Positions 49,101 through 58,420 are shown, counted from the first letter of the stretch. The stretch is DNA of 64,000 nucleotides from an uncultured Opitutaceae bacterium (GCA_937902925.1 CALFNN010000048.1:26588-90587); one strand, 5' to 3'. Numbers and translations: made by a program. The notes: generated by a model not told the origin, from the sequence alone.

Positions 49101-51453
49101 GACGGGTCCGATCAACTTCGCGACCGGCGCGCACTACATCGAGATCGAAAAGGACTCCCCGGGCGTGCAGCTCGACACGATTGTCGTGAGCAACAGTCCG
49201 TTTCCGCCGCGCGTGGCGACGCCCGCGTTCAGCCCCGGCGGCGGCACCTACACGAGCACGCAATCCGTGACGATCACCTCGGCGACGAGCGGCGCGACGA
49301 TCCGCTACACGACGGACGGCAGCGCACCCACGCGCACCAACGGCACGATCTACACCGGCGCCGTCAACATCGGGGCGACCACGCTCCTCCGCGCCATCGC
49401 CTACAAGGACCAGATGGAGGACAGCAAGCCGCTGGAGGATTTTTATTCGCTCGGCGGCGCCTTTCAGATGAGCGACATCGGCGGGGGCGTTTACCAGGCG
49501 GTCGCAGAGGCGGAAAACTATACGGCGAAGGTCGATGGAACGGATAGTTGGTCGACTGTTTCCGATACCAACGCAAGTGGCGGCGAACGGATCGACGTCA
49601 CCCCCGACGACGGCACGGCCTACGCGACATTCGACTCCGCGGCGGCGCACGTGGACTACATGATCAACGTGCCGAGCGGCGCGCCTGGGAGCTTCTACAT
49701 CCACCTGCGGGCTCTCGCCGCAAACTCGAACGCCGACTCCGTCTATCTTTCGATCGACGACGACACTACCAGCCCAATCCAGCTAAACCTCGATCACACC
49801 GGCGCGTTCACGTGGCGCACGTCGAGCGCGCTCTCGATCGGGACCGGTTTGCACTCGGTCACCGTGTGGGAACGCGAGGACGGCGCGGCCGTCGACAAGC
49901 TGGTCGTCAGCAGCAGTTCGACGCCGCCGACCGGCACCGGTCCGGCGGAGAGCTCGCGCTCCGGCACGCAACAGGTCGCGGCGCCGGCCTTCAGCCCCGG
50001 CGAAGGCGTCTATTTCGACTCGAAGTCGGTCACGATCACCTGTGCGACGAGTGGGGCGACGATCCGTTACACGACCGATGGCAGCGCGCCGACGCAGACG
50101 AACGGCACGATCTACAGCAGTGCGATTTCGATCGCCTCGCCGACGGCGCTGCGCGCGATCGCCTATGAAAGCGGGCTGGCGGACAGCGATGTCACGAGCG
50201 CGGTCTACACGATCGCGACCGTCGAACCGGCCTACAGCCCGGTGGCGGGCACCTACAGCACCGGGCAGACGGTGACGATTTCCACGACGACCAGCGGCGC
50301 GGCCATCCGCTACACGACCGACGGCAGCATTCCGACTTCGTCGACCGGCACGCTCTACACGGGCCCGGTCACGCTCAGTTCAACCGCGGCGACGACGCTC
50401 AACGCGATCGCCTACGTCAGCGGGCTGGCCGACAGCGTGGTCATGAGCGGCACCTACTCGATCCAGGTGGCGGCGCCGACGTTCAGTCCCGGCGCCGGCA
50501 CGTATGCGGGCACGCAATCGGTCACGATTTCCTCGGCGACGAGCGGGGCCGCGATTTATTACACGACCGACGGCACGACGCCCACCACAACGACCGGCAC
50601 CCTCTATACCGGCGCTGTCAGCCTCGGCGCCACGACGACGCTGAAGGCCATCGCCACCAAGAGCGGGTGGGTCAACAGCACGGTGACGACGGGAGTCTTC
50701 ACCATCACCGCCGCCCAGGTCGCGGCGCCGACGTTCAGCCCGGCGGCCGGAACCTATGACCTGGCACAGTCCGTGACGATCTCGACCACGACCGGCGGCG
50801 CCACGATCTATTACACGACGGATGGAACGACGCCCACGCCCTCCTCGGGGCTGACTTACACGGGGCCGGTCACCATCGCGGTGCCGACGACGCTGAAGGC
50901 GATGGCGGCGGCCGCCGGCATGACCGACAGCACGGTGACGAGCGGCAGCTACACGATCACCGCCTTCCAGCCCGACGGCAACGGCGACTTCGTCATGGAG
51001 GCGGAGCACGACACCTCGATCGTGGGCTCGATCGACGACTGGACCGCGATCACCGATTCGAGCGCGAGCGGCGGTGGCTCGAACAATGCAATGCAATCGT
51101 TGCCCAATGACGGCACGGCCTACGCGACGTTCGATTCGTCCGCGGCGCACCTCGATTATCTGATCAACGTGCCGACGGGCGGAAATTACTACGTGCATAT
51201 CCGCGACTATGGCGCGACCTCGAGCGACGATTCGGTCTATGTCTCGATCGACGACGGTTCGACGACGCAGACCGTGACCGCCGGCCGCACGCTCGACTGG
51301 AAATCCTCGCCGGGCACCCTGGCGATTGCGAGCGGTCTGCACACGGTTACGGTCTGGGACCGTGAGGACGGCGCCGAGATCGACAAGATCGTCGTCAGCA
51401 CCAGCTCGACTCCGCCAACCGGAACGGGCCCCGCCGAAAGCGCACGCTATTAA
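46171..51453 (+). CDS. Large secreted multidomain beta-helix protein (second paralogue)
   Basis: A 1760-aa exported protein with a signal peptide (GLAALLAGIATTAAFGQ). Its first thousand residues run parallel to the first giant protein almost motif for motif: LLTNGDFS, EIDTQNAGTSSLG, RYKKDATA, LVPTFES, beta-helix (about 330-717), BACON-like part and CBM35-like part (867-1012). It then has one chitobiase-C-type repeat, a CBM-like domain (about 1098-1264), four more repeats (1267-1599) and a final CBM-like domain (1600-1759). It lacks the HYR, Ig, MBG and LNG-repeat tail of its neighbour. No catalytic residues can be named. Its start was placed at the ATG just before the signal peptide. It probably shares a transcript with the third paralogue, 30 bases downstream. 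Confidence 0.88.
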   Translation: MKSCSKMFPCPDSDFRAHARRVGLAALLAGIATTAAFGQNLLTNGDFSSFDSITHLPNSWSVESASASWVHVVQPDPTSPGSGYSQVLEIDTQNAGTSSLGYVSQSLNVASSGAPLTPNNNYAARVWVSENGTSIGLGEVEVKRFTGSGGSTEFKPRIDSPHSGSTWTRIQVGFDTNPVDDDADPGTPDVPITRVEVLLRYKKDATADGKHVYFAGAELLDGSNSTLGSLTLVPTFESVGVYAPINGAIVPGPTGHTVELSYRPTGTTTWLPALNADGYTTENEFRGSILQLDAGQGYDVQAVLKLNGTTIGSAQTASITTWTDSETVTNDRPISSQSTTLTITDAGADDSHWTHYHPSGSSATIDVGSTADNAIYVNNAAYVVIDGLTIKGGKRKAIYINNSHHIRIRNCDISGWSEAGTFGQNTTSGYEVKYGYFTGSPFTKDNLINLRGGIYVYGPGSYAIVIERNLIHHPVGRSASWAYSDNSNHPAGPSGIILETTGGNHVIRDNDIIAGDDNAIFGGHRFNDVIEGKENGLTTGGPSLDTDISGNVLSGSNDDGTELDGGQKNIRYWNNWVEGTHSQISTVPALQGPSYIFKNIFVGGDERGTTEDGFKLGGAPGIAHFINNTVYTQNYAFSGGHSGGSFFTTIATRNNLFTGPVVGNGLVKFDKSGAWSLLGDADYDLIPVNGINAISPATKEPNHVEGYPDFSDPDGRSFLLMPGSAGAAAGVVVPNVTPDGVSTPDMGAVDVATSASSFPLRAATPDVFPLRSVVRLRTGTQSTAALQLNAPTSTGSTWSATPGESWLSLSAASGSTGSTGSSVQPITCTIDATGLTVGPHHTFISFRTDQGALRTALLDVEVEPATDISFTMEAEDGLPSGGFALVSDSSASGGAYAHAYSGASGSIRQDFTIATAGDYYVHARVRADGPSAQLQNQNSFNLHVDNATDLAWSFAGVGTDWSWDTARVVPATVTADVTGPINFATGAHYIEIEKDSPGVQLDTIVVSNSPFPPRVATPAFSPGGGTYTSTQSVTITSATSGATIRYTTDGSAPTRTNGTIYTGAVNIGATTLLRAIAYKDQMEDSKPLEDFYSLGGAFQMSDIGGGVYQAVAEAENYTAKVDGTDSWSTVSDTNASGGERIDVTPDDGTAYATFDSAAAHVDYMINVPSGAPGSFYIHLRALAANSNADSVYLSIDDDTTSPIQLNLDHTGAFTWRTSSALSIGTGLHSVTVWEREDGAAVDKLVVSSSSTPPTGTGPAESSRSGTQQVAAPAFSPGEGVYFDSKSVTITCATSGATIRYTTDGSAPTQTNGTIYSSAISIASPTALRAIAYESGLADSDVTSAVYTIATVEPAYSPVAGTYSTGQTVTISTTTSGAAIRYTTDGSIPTSSTGTLYTGPVTLSSTAATTLNAIAYVSGLADSVVMSGTYSIQVAAPTFSPGAGTYAGTQSVTISSATSGAAIYYTTDGTTPTTTTGTLYTGAVSLGATTTLKAIATKSGWVNSTVTTGVFTITAAQVAAPTFSPAAGTYDLAQSVTISTTTGGATIYYTTDGTTPTPSSGLTYTGPVTIAVPTTLKAMAAAAGMTDSTVTSGSYTITAFQPDGNGDFVMEAEHDTSIVGSIDDWTAITDSSASGGGSNNAMQSLPNDGTAYATFDSSAAHLDYLINVPTGGNYYVHIRDYGATSSDDSVYVSIDDGSTTQTVTAGRTLDWKSSPGTLAIASGLHTVTVWDREDGAEIDKIVVSTSSTPPTGTGPAESARY
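49970..50965 (+). repeat. Four tandem CHB_HEX_C-type repeats in the second paralogue
   Basis: Four units of about 83 codons carry FSPxxGxY, GATIRYTTDG or GAxIYYTTDG, and GTLY. A further copy is at about 49210-49460. The array position differs from that in the first giant gene (after versus before the CBM-like domain), which suggests repeat gain, loss or shuffling after duplication. Confidence 0.83.
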
Positions 51454-51483
51454 TCCTCCGACCACCGACCCGCGCACCGCAAA

Positions 51484-53829
51484 ATGAAGACCACCTTTCT
51501 CCTGACCTCCACCGCGCTGTCGCTGATCCTGGTCTGCGCGATAGGGTCGGCGCAGGGCGCCTCGGAGGCGGGCGGAATTCGCCGGCTGGATCTGGTCCCG
51601 ACGTTTCAAAGCATCGGGGCTTACGTCACGCTGGCGGGTCCGCTCGACGGATTGTCGGCGGAGCTCTCTTATCGTCCGACGGGTGCTCCGGAATGGCAGC
51701 GTGCACTGGCGCCGGTCGCCTGTCCGGCGGACGACGAATTCCGCGGCAGCATCCTGCTGCTGGCGCCGGCCACCCGTTACGAAGTCAAGGCGCAGGTGCG
51801 GCGCGGCGATACGGTGGTCGCCGAGCAGACCGCGGTGACCACGACCTGGGCCGATACCGTGCCGATCGCGCGCGAGGTGATGTTGCCACCTGGAACTGCC
51901 GCAAAGCCGCTGGTCATTTCCGATCGCGGGACGCCCGACGGCTGGATTCGCTATCGAGCTGCACCCGGCGGCAGCACGATCGACGCCGGGACGGCGGCGC
52001 CGAACGCCGTCCTCGTGAAGAATGCCGCCTACGTGATCGTCGAAGGCCTGACGATCCGCGGCGGCGCGAGCGACGCGGTGCAGGTGCTCGATTCGCATGA
52101 CGTGCGGATTGCCGACTGCGACATCGCGGGGTGGGGCGATCCGGGCAAGTGGGGCTTCTACAGTGACGCGAAGCGCAAGCAGTGGTCTTACCTCGATGCC
52201 TCGGGAAAGATTATCGACCGGCAGGCGGGCATCCGCGTGCACGGTGCCGGGAGCGAGCGCGTCGTTCTCGAGCAGAATCTCATTCACGACCCGCGGGGCA
52301 CCGCGAGCTGCTGGGCGTTCGAGCATCCGCACGGCCCGAGCGGCATCGTGCTGTCGGAGACGGGTGGCCACAACGTCGTCCGTTACAACGATCTCATCGC
52401 GGGCGACGGTCACCGCTGGAATGATGCGATCGAGTCGGAGTTCAACGGCGAGGTGAACGGCGGCCCATATCGCGACACCGACCTCTACGGCAATTTGCTC
52501 GTCAGCCCGAACGACGACGGCACCGAGCTCGATGGTGGGCAGATGAACGTGCGCTACTGGGACAACTGGATCGAGGGCGGACTCTGCGGCGTGAGCACGG
52601 CGCCAAATCTGAAGGGACCCTCGTATGTTTTTCGAAACCTGATCGTGAGCGGCGACGAGCGCGGGGCCTGTGGCGCCGGGTTCAAGCTGGGCGGCGATCC
52701 GGGCGTGACGTTTCTGCTGAACAACACGGTCTACGTCGGCAACTACGGGCTGACGAGCGGGCACTACGGAAAAAATCCGTCCGTCGTTTTCTCGCGGGAC
52801 AACGTTTTCGCCGGACCGGCGGGCGGACTTGGGCGGGTGCGGGTCGATCAGTCGGTGGCGGGCGACCTCGAGCACGATCTGATCCCGTCGGACGGCCTCG
52901 TGGGAACCGATGTCTCGCAACCGGGCCGGGAAAGCACGGCGGCGTTCGCCATGCCGCGTTTCGCGGCGCCCGACGAAAGAGACTTTCGTCTGGTGGCAGG
53001 GGCATCAGCGTCAGGTGCAAGCGGGGCCGAAGCGCTCCCGAACCTCGGGAGTGGACTGATGGGTGCGATACCGGGAGCCGCCGGGCGGTTCAGCTGGCCG
53101 CTGCGACCGGGCGCGCCCGAGCTCGCGCCGGGACGAAAAGTGGTCCGCGTGCAGGCCGGAGCCACGGCCAGTTTTTCCCTGGCGGTCTCGGCCGACGGTT
53201 CTTGGCGGGCCGAGGCGGGTGAACCGTGGCTGCGACTGACCCCGGATGCGGCGGGACGGACGCTCGCGGGCGAGATCGATGCGCATGAGCTCGCGGTCGG
53301 CACCCATCGGACGTTTGCGAGCGTGCGCGATTCGCGCGGGCGGCTGCGCAGCGTGCCGCTCGAGGTCGAGGTGGAGCCGGCGGCGGCGGTCACGTTTCGT
53401 TTTGAACCGGAGAAGAGCCTGCCGCTCGCGGGCTTCAAGGACGCAACCGCGCCGGGTGCCTCCGGCGGCGAGTTCGTGCAGGTGGTATCGACGGAAGGGG
53501 CCGGTCGGATGGCGTTTCCTTTCGATGTGAAGAAGGCGGACAAGTTTTTTGTCCTGGCCCGCGTCCGCGCCGCCGGCCCGGTCGCGAAGATCGGCACGCA
53601 GGATTCGGTCGCGCTGCAGATCGACGACGGGGCGGCGATGACTTGGGATTTCTTCAGCGCCGGCACCGGCACGTGGCAGTGGGTGCGGGCGACGCCCAAG
53701 GAAAATGTGGCGGGTGCGTTCGCGCTCGCGGCCGGCCGGCACCTGATCCAGATCGGCCCGCGCGAGATCGGCGCGCAGGTGGATGAGGTGATCGTTTCGA
53801 CGAGCCCGTTTCCGCCGGCGGCGTTGTGA
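51484..53829 (+). CDS. Secreted beta-helix protein, minimal third paralogue
   Basis: A 781-aa exported protein with a signal peptide (MKTTFLLTSTALSLILVCAIGSAQG). It contains only the core shared by its two larger neighbours: the LVPTFQSIGAY beta part, a right-handed beta-helix with AAYVIVEGLTIRGG, NDDGTELDGGQ, SGDERG and GFKLGGDPG motifs, a BACON-like domain and a C-terminal CBM35-like domain ending IVSTSPFPPAAL. It lacks the chitobiase-type repeats. The strictly shared residues of the three helices (the SNDDGTELDGGQ-like segment and GDERG) are the best candidates for a functional site. It follows the second paralogue by 30 bases without its own regulatory element. Confidence 0.88.
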   Translation: MKTTFLLTSTALSLILVCAIGSAQGASEAGGIRRLDLVPTFQSIGAYVTLAGPLDGLSAELSYRPTGAPEWQRALAPVACPADDEFRGSILLLAPATRYEVKAQVRRGDTVVAEQTAVTTTWADTVPIAREVMLPPGTAAKPLVISDRGTPDGWIRYRAAPGGSTIDAGTAAPNAVLVKNAAYVIVEGLTIRGGASDAVQVLDSHDVRIADCDIAGWGDPGKWGFYSDAKRKQWSYLDASGKIIDRQAGIRVHGAGSERVVLEQNLIHDPRGTASCWAFEHPHGPSGIVLSETGGHNVVRYNDLIAGDGHRWNDAIESEFNGEVNGGPYRDTDLYGNLLVSPNDDGTELDGGQMNVRYWDNWIEGGLCGVSTAPNLKGPSYVFRNLIVSGDERGACGAGFKLGGDPGVTFLLNNTVYVGNYGLTSGHYGKNPSVVFSRDNVFAGPAGGLGRVRVDQSVAGDLEHDLIPSDGLVGTDVSQPGRESTAAFAMPRFAAPDERDFRLVAGASASGASGAEALPNLGSGLMGAIPGAAGRFSWPLRPGAPELAPGRKVVRVQAGATASFSLAVSADGSWRAEAGEPWLRLTPDAAGRTLAGEIDAHELAVGTHRTFASVRDSRGRLRSVPLEVEVEPAAAVTFRFEPEKSLPLAGFKDATAPGASGGEFVQVVSTEGAGRMAFPFDVKKADKFFVLARVRAAGPVAKIGTQDSVALQIDDGAAMTWDFFSAGTGTWQWVRATPKENVAGAFALAAGRHLIQIGPREIGAQVDEVIVSTSPFPPAAL

Positions 53830-53913
53830 CCGGCGGTGGTGTTTCGCGAACAATCCGGAGTCGAAGCCGGGTGCGGGAGCCAAGTCGGGGCAGGCGCGCG
53901 AAAAAATAGAAAT

Positions 53914-53927
53914 TTGAACTGTATAAG
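53914..53927 (+). promoter_or_regulatory. Putative LacI-regulon element, site F
   Basis: TTGAACTGTATAAG has a perfect right half (YYGTATAAG) and a degenerate left arm. It lies 103 bases before the second TonB-dependent receptor, in a 201-base gap. Confidence 0.5.
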
Positions 53928-54030
53928 TTACGGCTGTTTTGCGCCGCCCGCAGCGGTGGCGATGACTCCGGGCAACGTTCGCCGCCGTGTTCCCAAAGGT
54001 GGTGGTTCCCGCACTCAAACCTCGATTCCC

Positions 54031-56292
54031 ATGAATATTCCCCGGTTCCCTCTGATCTCTTCTGCGGCGTTGGTCGCGGCGATTTTCCTCTGTCCCTTGC
54101 ATGGCCAGACCAAGGCAACACCGGCGCCGGCGCGGGCCGATGCGCCATCGGCCGCCGCGGTCCAGCTCTCGCCCTTCGAAGTCACCGCCGCGCAGGACGA
54201 AGGCTACGCCCCGAGCGAAACCCTTTCCGGCACGAAGGTGCGCACACCGGTGCGCGACATTCCGATGAATCTCCAGGTCGTGACGTCCGACTTCATCGAG
54301 GACATCGGCGCGTTCGATCTGCAGGAGGCGATGGCCTACAACGCGTCGGTGGTGGTGAGCGACAATGCGTATCAAGCGACGATTCGCGGCTTCAATAGCG
54401 ACTGGCAGTTGCGGAACGGCTTTCGTTACTACAAGCGCACGGACGCCACGAAGGTCGCGCGCATCGAGCAGATCAGCGGTCCGGCCGCGGTGCTTTACGG
54501 CATCACGCAGCCCGGCGGCATCCTCAACGTGATCACGAAGCAGCCGACCGGCAACAACTCCGGCTGGCTCCGCGAAACCTACTCCACCACCGACCGCGAG
54601 CGGACCGAGGGAAACTTCAACTATCGGATCAACGACAAGGTCTCGCTCCTGCTGGTCGGATCCTACCAGCGCGACGCCGCGCAGGACGCCTTCGCGGACA
54701 ATTACTTTCGCAGCCTCAGTCCGACGCTGAGTTGGAAGCTTTCCGACAAGACCAAGCTCGTGGTCGACTTCGATTGGACCCAATACAACCACCACCTGTC
54801 TTCCGGCTTCCTGGCCTACAACAGCGTTCCGATCCAGGCGTCGACCAGCGTCGGGGGCTTCGACGTCCCGCGCTCGTTCAATTACGAAGGGCCGAACAAT
54901 CACTACGATGAGACGACGCGGACGTCGTTCGTGACGCTGGAACACACGTTCAACCGCAACGCCTCGGTGCGCCTGACCTACAATTTGCACCAGCAGAAAT
55001 CGACGGAGGAATACATGGGCATCGGCACGACGAAGGCGCCGTCCGGCAACGCGGAGGGCATCGCGAAGAACACGCCGGTGGTCGAGGGCACGTGGCGGTA
55101 TTTTATCCTCAACAATCGCATGCAGACGGTGGCGGCCGACGGGCTGTTCCGTTTTGAGACCGGCGCGGTCAAGCACCAGATCCTGGTCGGCGGGCAGGCC
55201 GGCGTGGACAAGTTCTACTCGCCGCGGTGGTATGACTGGGATACCGCGAAGAACAACTACGTCTGGCGTTACTGGACGCTGACCGATCGCAACCCGGATC
55301 TGCAGAAGCCGGCGGACGTCGACTACATCTTCCAGACGGCGCTCTCCACCCAGTCGCGGCGCGAGGAAAACACGGTCGCCTCGGCCTACCTGACGCACCA
55401 GGCCCGTTTCTTCAACGATCGCTTCATCACGCTCGCGGGCGTCTTCTACAGCTCGGTTGACGACTACATCCGCGCGTTCAGCGGCGAGCAGCAGCGCTAC
55501 AGCGCCTCGAAGGCGAGCCCGCAGATCGGCGCGGTGGCGCGGCCGCTGGACTGGCTGTCGGTTTACGCGCTCTATGCGACATCGCTCTATCCCCAGGCCG
55601 GCGGCGCGACCGGCGGCTTCGGCGAGATTTTTCCGCCGGTGCAGGGCAAGAGCTTCGAATACGGGCTGAAGTTCGACACCCCGGGCCGGCAGGTTTCGGG
55701 CACGTTGAGCATCTACGACATTCGCCAGAAAAACCGGGTCATCTTCGATTCCACCGCACCCAACGCGAACAATCCGACCGCGGATCCGAACCTGCCGCTC
55801 GGTGCGAACGTGCCGACCGGCGAGACGATGTCGAAGGGCGTCGACTTCAATTTGTATTACCGCCCGTTGCACGATCTGCAGCTCATCGGCAGCTATGCCT
55901 ACAACGACACGGAGATCCTGCACGACTCGCAGCCGTATCTGGTCGGGCGCAAGGTGACGCCGTTCTACCGCAACCGGGCCGCGTTGTGGGCGAAATACGC
56001 GCCGACCGAGTGGCGCGGCTGGTCGTTCGGCCTCGGCCCGACGTGGCACGGGCACGCGTTGCGCGGCTATTCATCGTCGAGCGCCTCGGGCATTCCCAAC
56101 ACCGCCAAGGCCGAGTTCAACGCGCAGGCCGTCGTCAGCTTCACGCACAAGATCGAGGGCTACAAGACGACCTTCGCGGTGAACTGCCGCAATGTCCTCC
56201 GCGACGAGACCGTGACGGGCGGCAAGGGCGACGTCGGCTATTATTTCGTCGAGCCGCGTGAGGTGCGTTTCAGCGCCACGGTGGCGTTCTAA
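54031..56292 (+). CDS. TonB-dependent outer-membrane receptor (second)
   Basis: A 753-aa receptor with a signal peptide (SAALVAAIFLCPLHGQ), the segment VQLSPFEVTAAQDEGY, a plug domain (MNLQVVTSDFIEDIG, IEQISGPAAVLYGITQPGGILNV) and a beta-barrel ending in the terminal Phe (VRFSATVAF). The plug and barrel motifs are like those of siderophore-type receptors such as FhuA, but the regulatory element and neighbours suggest uptake of a glycan fragment. It is clearly smaller than, and not a close copy of, the first receptor. It has no EF-hand loop. The ATG was chosen to include the signal peptide; the leader before it is pyrimidine-rich. It is followed by a Gfo/Idh gene after 9 bases. Confidence 0.93.
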   Translation: MNIPRFPLISSAALVAAIFLCPLHGQTKATPAPARADAPSAAAVQLSPFEVTAAQDEGYAPSETLSGTKVRTPVRDIPMNLQVVTSDFIEDIGAFDLQEAMAYNASVVVSDNAYQATIRGFNSDWQLRNGFRYYKRTDATKVARIEQISGPAAVLYGITQPGGILNVITKQPTGNNSGWLRETYSTTDRERTEGNFNYRINDKVSLLLVGSYQRDAAQDAFADNYFRSLSPTLSWKLSDKTKLVVDFDWTQYNHHLSSGFLAYNSVPIQASTSVGGFDVPRSFNYEGPNNHYDETTRTSFVTLEHTFNRNASVRLTYNLHQQKSTEEYMGIGTTKAPSGNAEGIAKNTPVVEGTWRYFILNNRMQTVAADGLFRFETGAVKHQILVGGQAGVDKFYSPRWYDWDTAKNNYVWRYWTLTDRNPDLQKPADVDYIFQTALSTQSRREENTVASAYLTHQARFFNDRFITLAGVFYSSVDDYIRAFSGEQQRYSASKASPQIGAVARPLDWLSVYALYATSLYPQAGGATGGFGEIFPPVQGKSFEYGLKFDTPGRQVSGTLSIYDIRQKNRVIFDSTAPNANNPTADPNLPLGANVPTGETMSKGVDFNLYYRPLHDLQLIGSYAYNDTEILHDSQPYLVGRKVTPFYRNRAALWAKYAPTEWRGWSFGLGPTWHGHALRGYSSSSASGIPNTAKAEFNAQAVVSFTHKIEGYKTTFAVNCRNVLRDETVTGGKGDVGYYFVEPREVRFSATVAF

Positions 56293-56301
56293 GCCGCGCC
56301 C

Positions 56302-57309
56302 GTGGCCGGTCCCGCCGACAAAATCTTGTTGGGGGGCGTTGCCGGTTTCGGCAACGTCGGGCGGACGCTCAGCCGGTTTTTGCGCGAGCACCGCGCGGGC
56401 GCCGCCCGCCTGGTCGCCGCGTTCGATCCGGCGCCGTCCGCCCGGCGGGCCGCGGCGGCGGAGCACGGCCTCGCGGCGACGGGGAGCCTGGAGGAACTGC
56501 TCGGGCTCAAGCTCGACTTCATCGTGATCGCCTCGACGTCGGCGGCGCACACGGACCAGGTGGTCGCGGCGGCGGCCGCGGGTTGCCATGTTTTTTGCGA
56601 GAAGCCGATCGCGCTGAACCTGCCCGATGCCGACCGGGCGATCGCGGCCGTTGAGCGGGCGGGCGTCGTTGGACAGGTTAATTATTCGCTCCGCTATATC
56701 GAAGCCTACCGCGCGCTTCGGGCTTGGGCGCAGGCCGGCCGGTTTGGGCGCGTGCTGTCGGTTAGTCACGTCCGCACGCGCGGCTTTGGCCTCCACGCCG
56801 GCGGAGCGGAGCATCCCGCGGTCTCCGCCCCGGAGGCGTCCGGCGGCTGGGCGGTGCACCATGCCTGCCACGGACTCGATCTGCTGCACTGGCTTGGCGG
56901 TCCCTTCACTTCCGTCTACGGGAGGACGGCGACAACGGCGCCCAACGGGGCGGAGGAACTCGTGCAGGGGCTCCTGACTTTCGCGAACGGCGCGACCGGC
57001 CACGTGAGCGACTCGGTTTGCGCGCTCCGCGATCACTATACGCAGATCGTCGGCTCGGCCGGAAGCGCGGTCCTGACCGGGGAGCGCGAGCACACCGCCC
57101 TGCGCTTTCGCGCCGAAGGCGCGCCGGCCGATGAGCTGGTCTGCGTGCGCGATGTGAAGAATCACGGCGTCGCGTTCGATCAGTTTTTCTCGTGCATCCG
57201 CCGCGGCGAACCGTCGCCAGATTCGCTGCGTGATGCCCGGCCCTCGCTCGCCGCCGCGCTCGGCCTTCAGGAGTCGGCCCGCACGGGTCGTATCATCGAG
57301 CTCGGATGA
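56302..57309 (+). CDS. Gfo/Idh/MocA family oxidoreductase (second)
   Basis: A 335-aa NAD(P)-dependent sugar oxidoreductase candidate with an N-terminal Rossmann motif (GGVAGFGNVGRTLS), the EKP motif (FCEKPIALN), and GGWAVHHACHGLDLLHW as the likely active-site His segment. It is about 110 residues shorter than the family member in the minus-strand operon and not close to it. It starts with GTG, 9 bases after the receptor stop, and has no regulatory element of its own, so it is probably co-transcribed with the receptor. It converges on the LacI gene with 10 bases between them. Confidence 0.91.
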   Translation: MAGPADKILLGGVAGFGNVGRTLSRFLREHRAGAARLVAAFDPAPSARRAAAAEHGLAATGSLEELLGLKLDFIVIASTSAAHTDQVVAAAAAGCHVFCEKPIALNLPDADRAIAAVERAGVVGQVNYSLRYIEAYRALRAWAQAGRFGRVLSVSHVRTRGFGLHAGGAEHPAVSAPEASGGWAVHHACHGLDLLHWLGGPFTSVYGRTATTAPNGAEELVQGLLTFANGATGHVSDSVCALRDHYTQIVGSAGSAVLTGEREHTALRFRAEGAPADELVCVRDVKNHGVAFDQFFSCIRRGEPSPDSLRDARPSLAAALGLQESARTGRIIELG

Positions 57310-57319
57310 GAAGGCGCGG

Positions 57320-58363
57320 TCAGCCGCGGAGCGCCCGCACGGTCCGTCCCTCGACCCATGTGCCGGCGACGAGCATGCACAAGGGAACATCCGGCTGTCC
57401 GCGCTCGCTGCGGTGCACGAGATCGATCAGGAACTCCACGGCCTTGGCGCCGATCAGGTTGGGGTTTTCCCAGATGCCCGAATAAAGGGCGCCGCTGTCG
57501 GGCACGGTGAGAAGCGCGAAGCCGACCTGGGCCGGGACATCCACCCCGGCCTCACGCAGCCAGTCGCGCACCTCCGGCCAGATGGCGAGGACGACGTCGG
57601 GGCGGTGGCGCTTGAACCAGGTGAGGAACGTCTTTCGCTCAAGCGGCTGGCCGAGCAGGAGCGGCAGGCGGTGCTTTTCCGGGAGTTCCCGCTGCTCGCT
57701 CCAGAACGCGGCCGACCAGTTGCGATCGGCCCGCCGGTCGCTTTCGGCTGCGAGTGCGAGGCCGGGCCGCCGGTAGCCAAGCGCGACAAGCCGGCGAAAC
57801 GCCATCTCCATCGACCGATAGGTGTGCAAGGCGGCGATGTGCAGCTGCGGCTCCGCGAGCGTATAGCCGAAGGTCACGGCGGAAAACCGGTCGAACGGGA
57901 ATGCCAGTTTCATTCCGGCGCGCGGCTGCGGGGCGACGAGGATGCCGCCGATATTGCGGGCCGAGAGAATCTGCTCCATCCGCGCGCAGGTCATGCCGCG
58001 CGTCTGGAGGCGGAACTCCTCGAGGCGGTAGCCCAGTTCGCGGGCCCGGGTGTTGGCCCCGTCGTAGTAGCCCCGAAACGCGGGGAAATTCCGCCAGGTT
58101 TCGCCCTCGGGATAGTTCGAAAGCCACGCGAGCGAGGCCTGGAATTTCACCGGGCGCCGCGACTTCCGGTAAGCCGACAACCCGGCGAGGTAGGGGTCGG
58201 GACAATAGCCAAGCCGCTGCGCGATCGCCTGGATGCGCTCGCAGGTGCCCGCGGAAACATCCGGGTGGCGACGCAGGGCGAGCGACACGGTTGCTTGCGT
58301 GACGCCGGCCTCGCGGGCGAGATCTTTCTGGGTGGGGCGGCGCGTGGCCACGGGAGGGTTCAT
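57320..58363 (-). CDS. LacI-family transcriptional regulator
   Basis: A 347-aa regulator. The N-terminal helix-turn-helix reads TQKDLAREAGVTQATVSLAL, followed by the hinge segment IQAIAQRLGYCPDPY. The rest is a periplasmic-binding-protein-like effector domain (about 60-345), with NIGGILVAPQP and PNLIGAKAVEFLIDLV. It should bind a sugar-derived inducer. It is the only regulator in the window, and copies of the 14-base element lie both before its own start (58421-58434) and before the divergent gene (58454-58467), which suggests self-control and command of the regulon. The ATG giving MNPPVATRRPTQKD was chosen because it places the helix-turn-helix normally; a longer frame upstream runs through the operators. 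Confidence 0.93.
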   Translation of the reverse strand: MNPPVATRRPTQKDLAREAGVTQATVSLALRRHPDVSAGTCERIQAIAQRLGYCPDPYLAGLSAYRKSRRPVKFQASLAWLSNYPEGETWRNFPAFRGYYDGANTRARELGYRLEEFRLQTRGMTCARMEQILSARNIGGILVAPQPRAGMKLAFPFDRFSAVTFGYTLAEPQLHIAALHTYRSMEMAFRRLVALGYRRPGLALAAESDRRADRNWSAAFWSEQRELPEKHRLPLLLGQPLERKTFLTWFKRHRPDVVLAIWPEVRDWLREAGVDVPAQVGFALLTVPDSGALYSGIWENPNLIGAKAVEFLIDLVHRSERGQPDVPLCMLVAGTWVEGRTVRALRG

Positions 58364-58420
58364 AGGAACGGGGGACGGAAGGAGGCGAGCGCTAATTGAC
58401 CGCCGCGGGCGACGATGGAG

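Noticed and set aside
54031..56292. Second receptor as a siderophore receptor serving the peptide cluster
   Set aside because: Its plug resembles siderophore receptors, but it carries the sugar-regulon element, is 35 kb from the cluster and is followed by a sugar oxidoreductase gene. No iron-box was seen.
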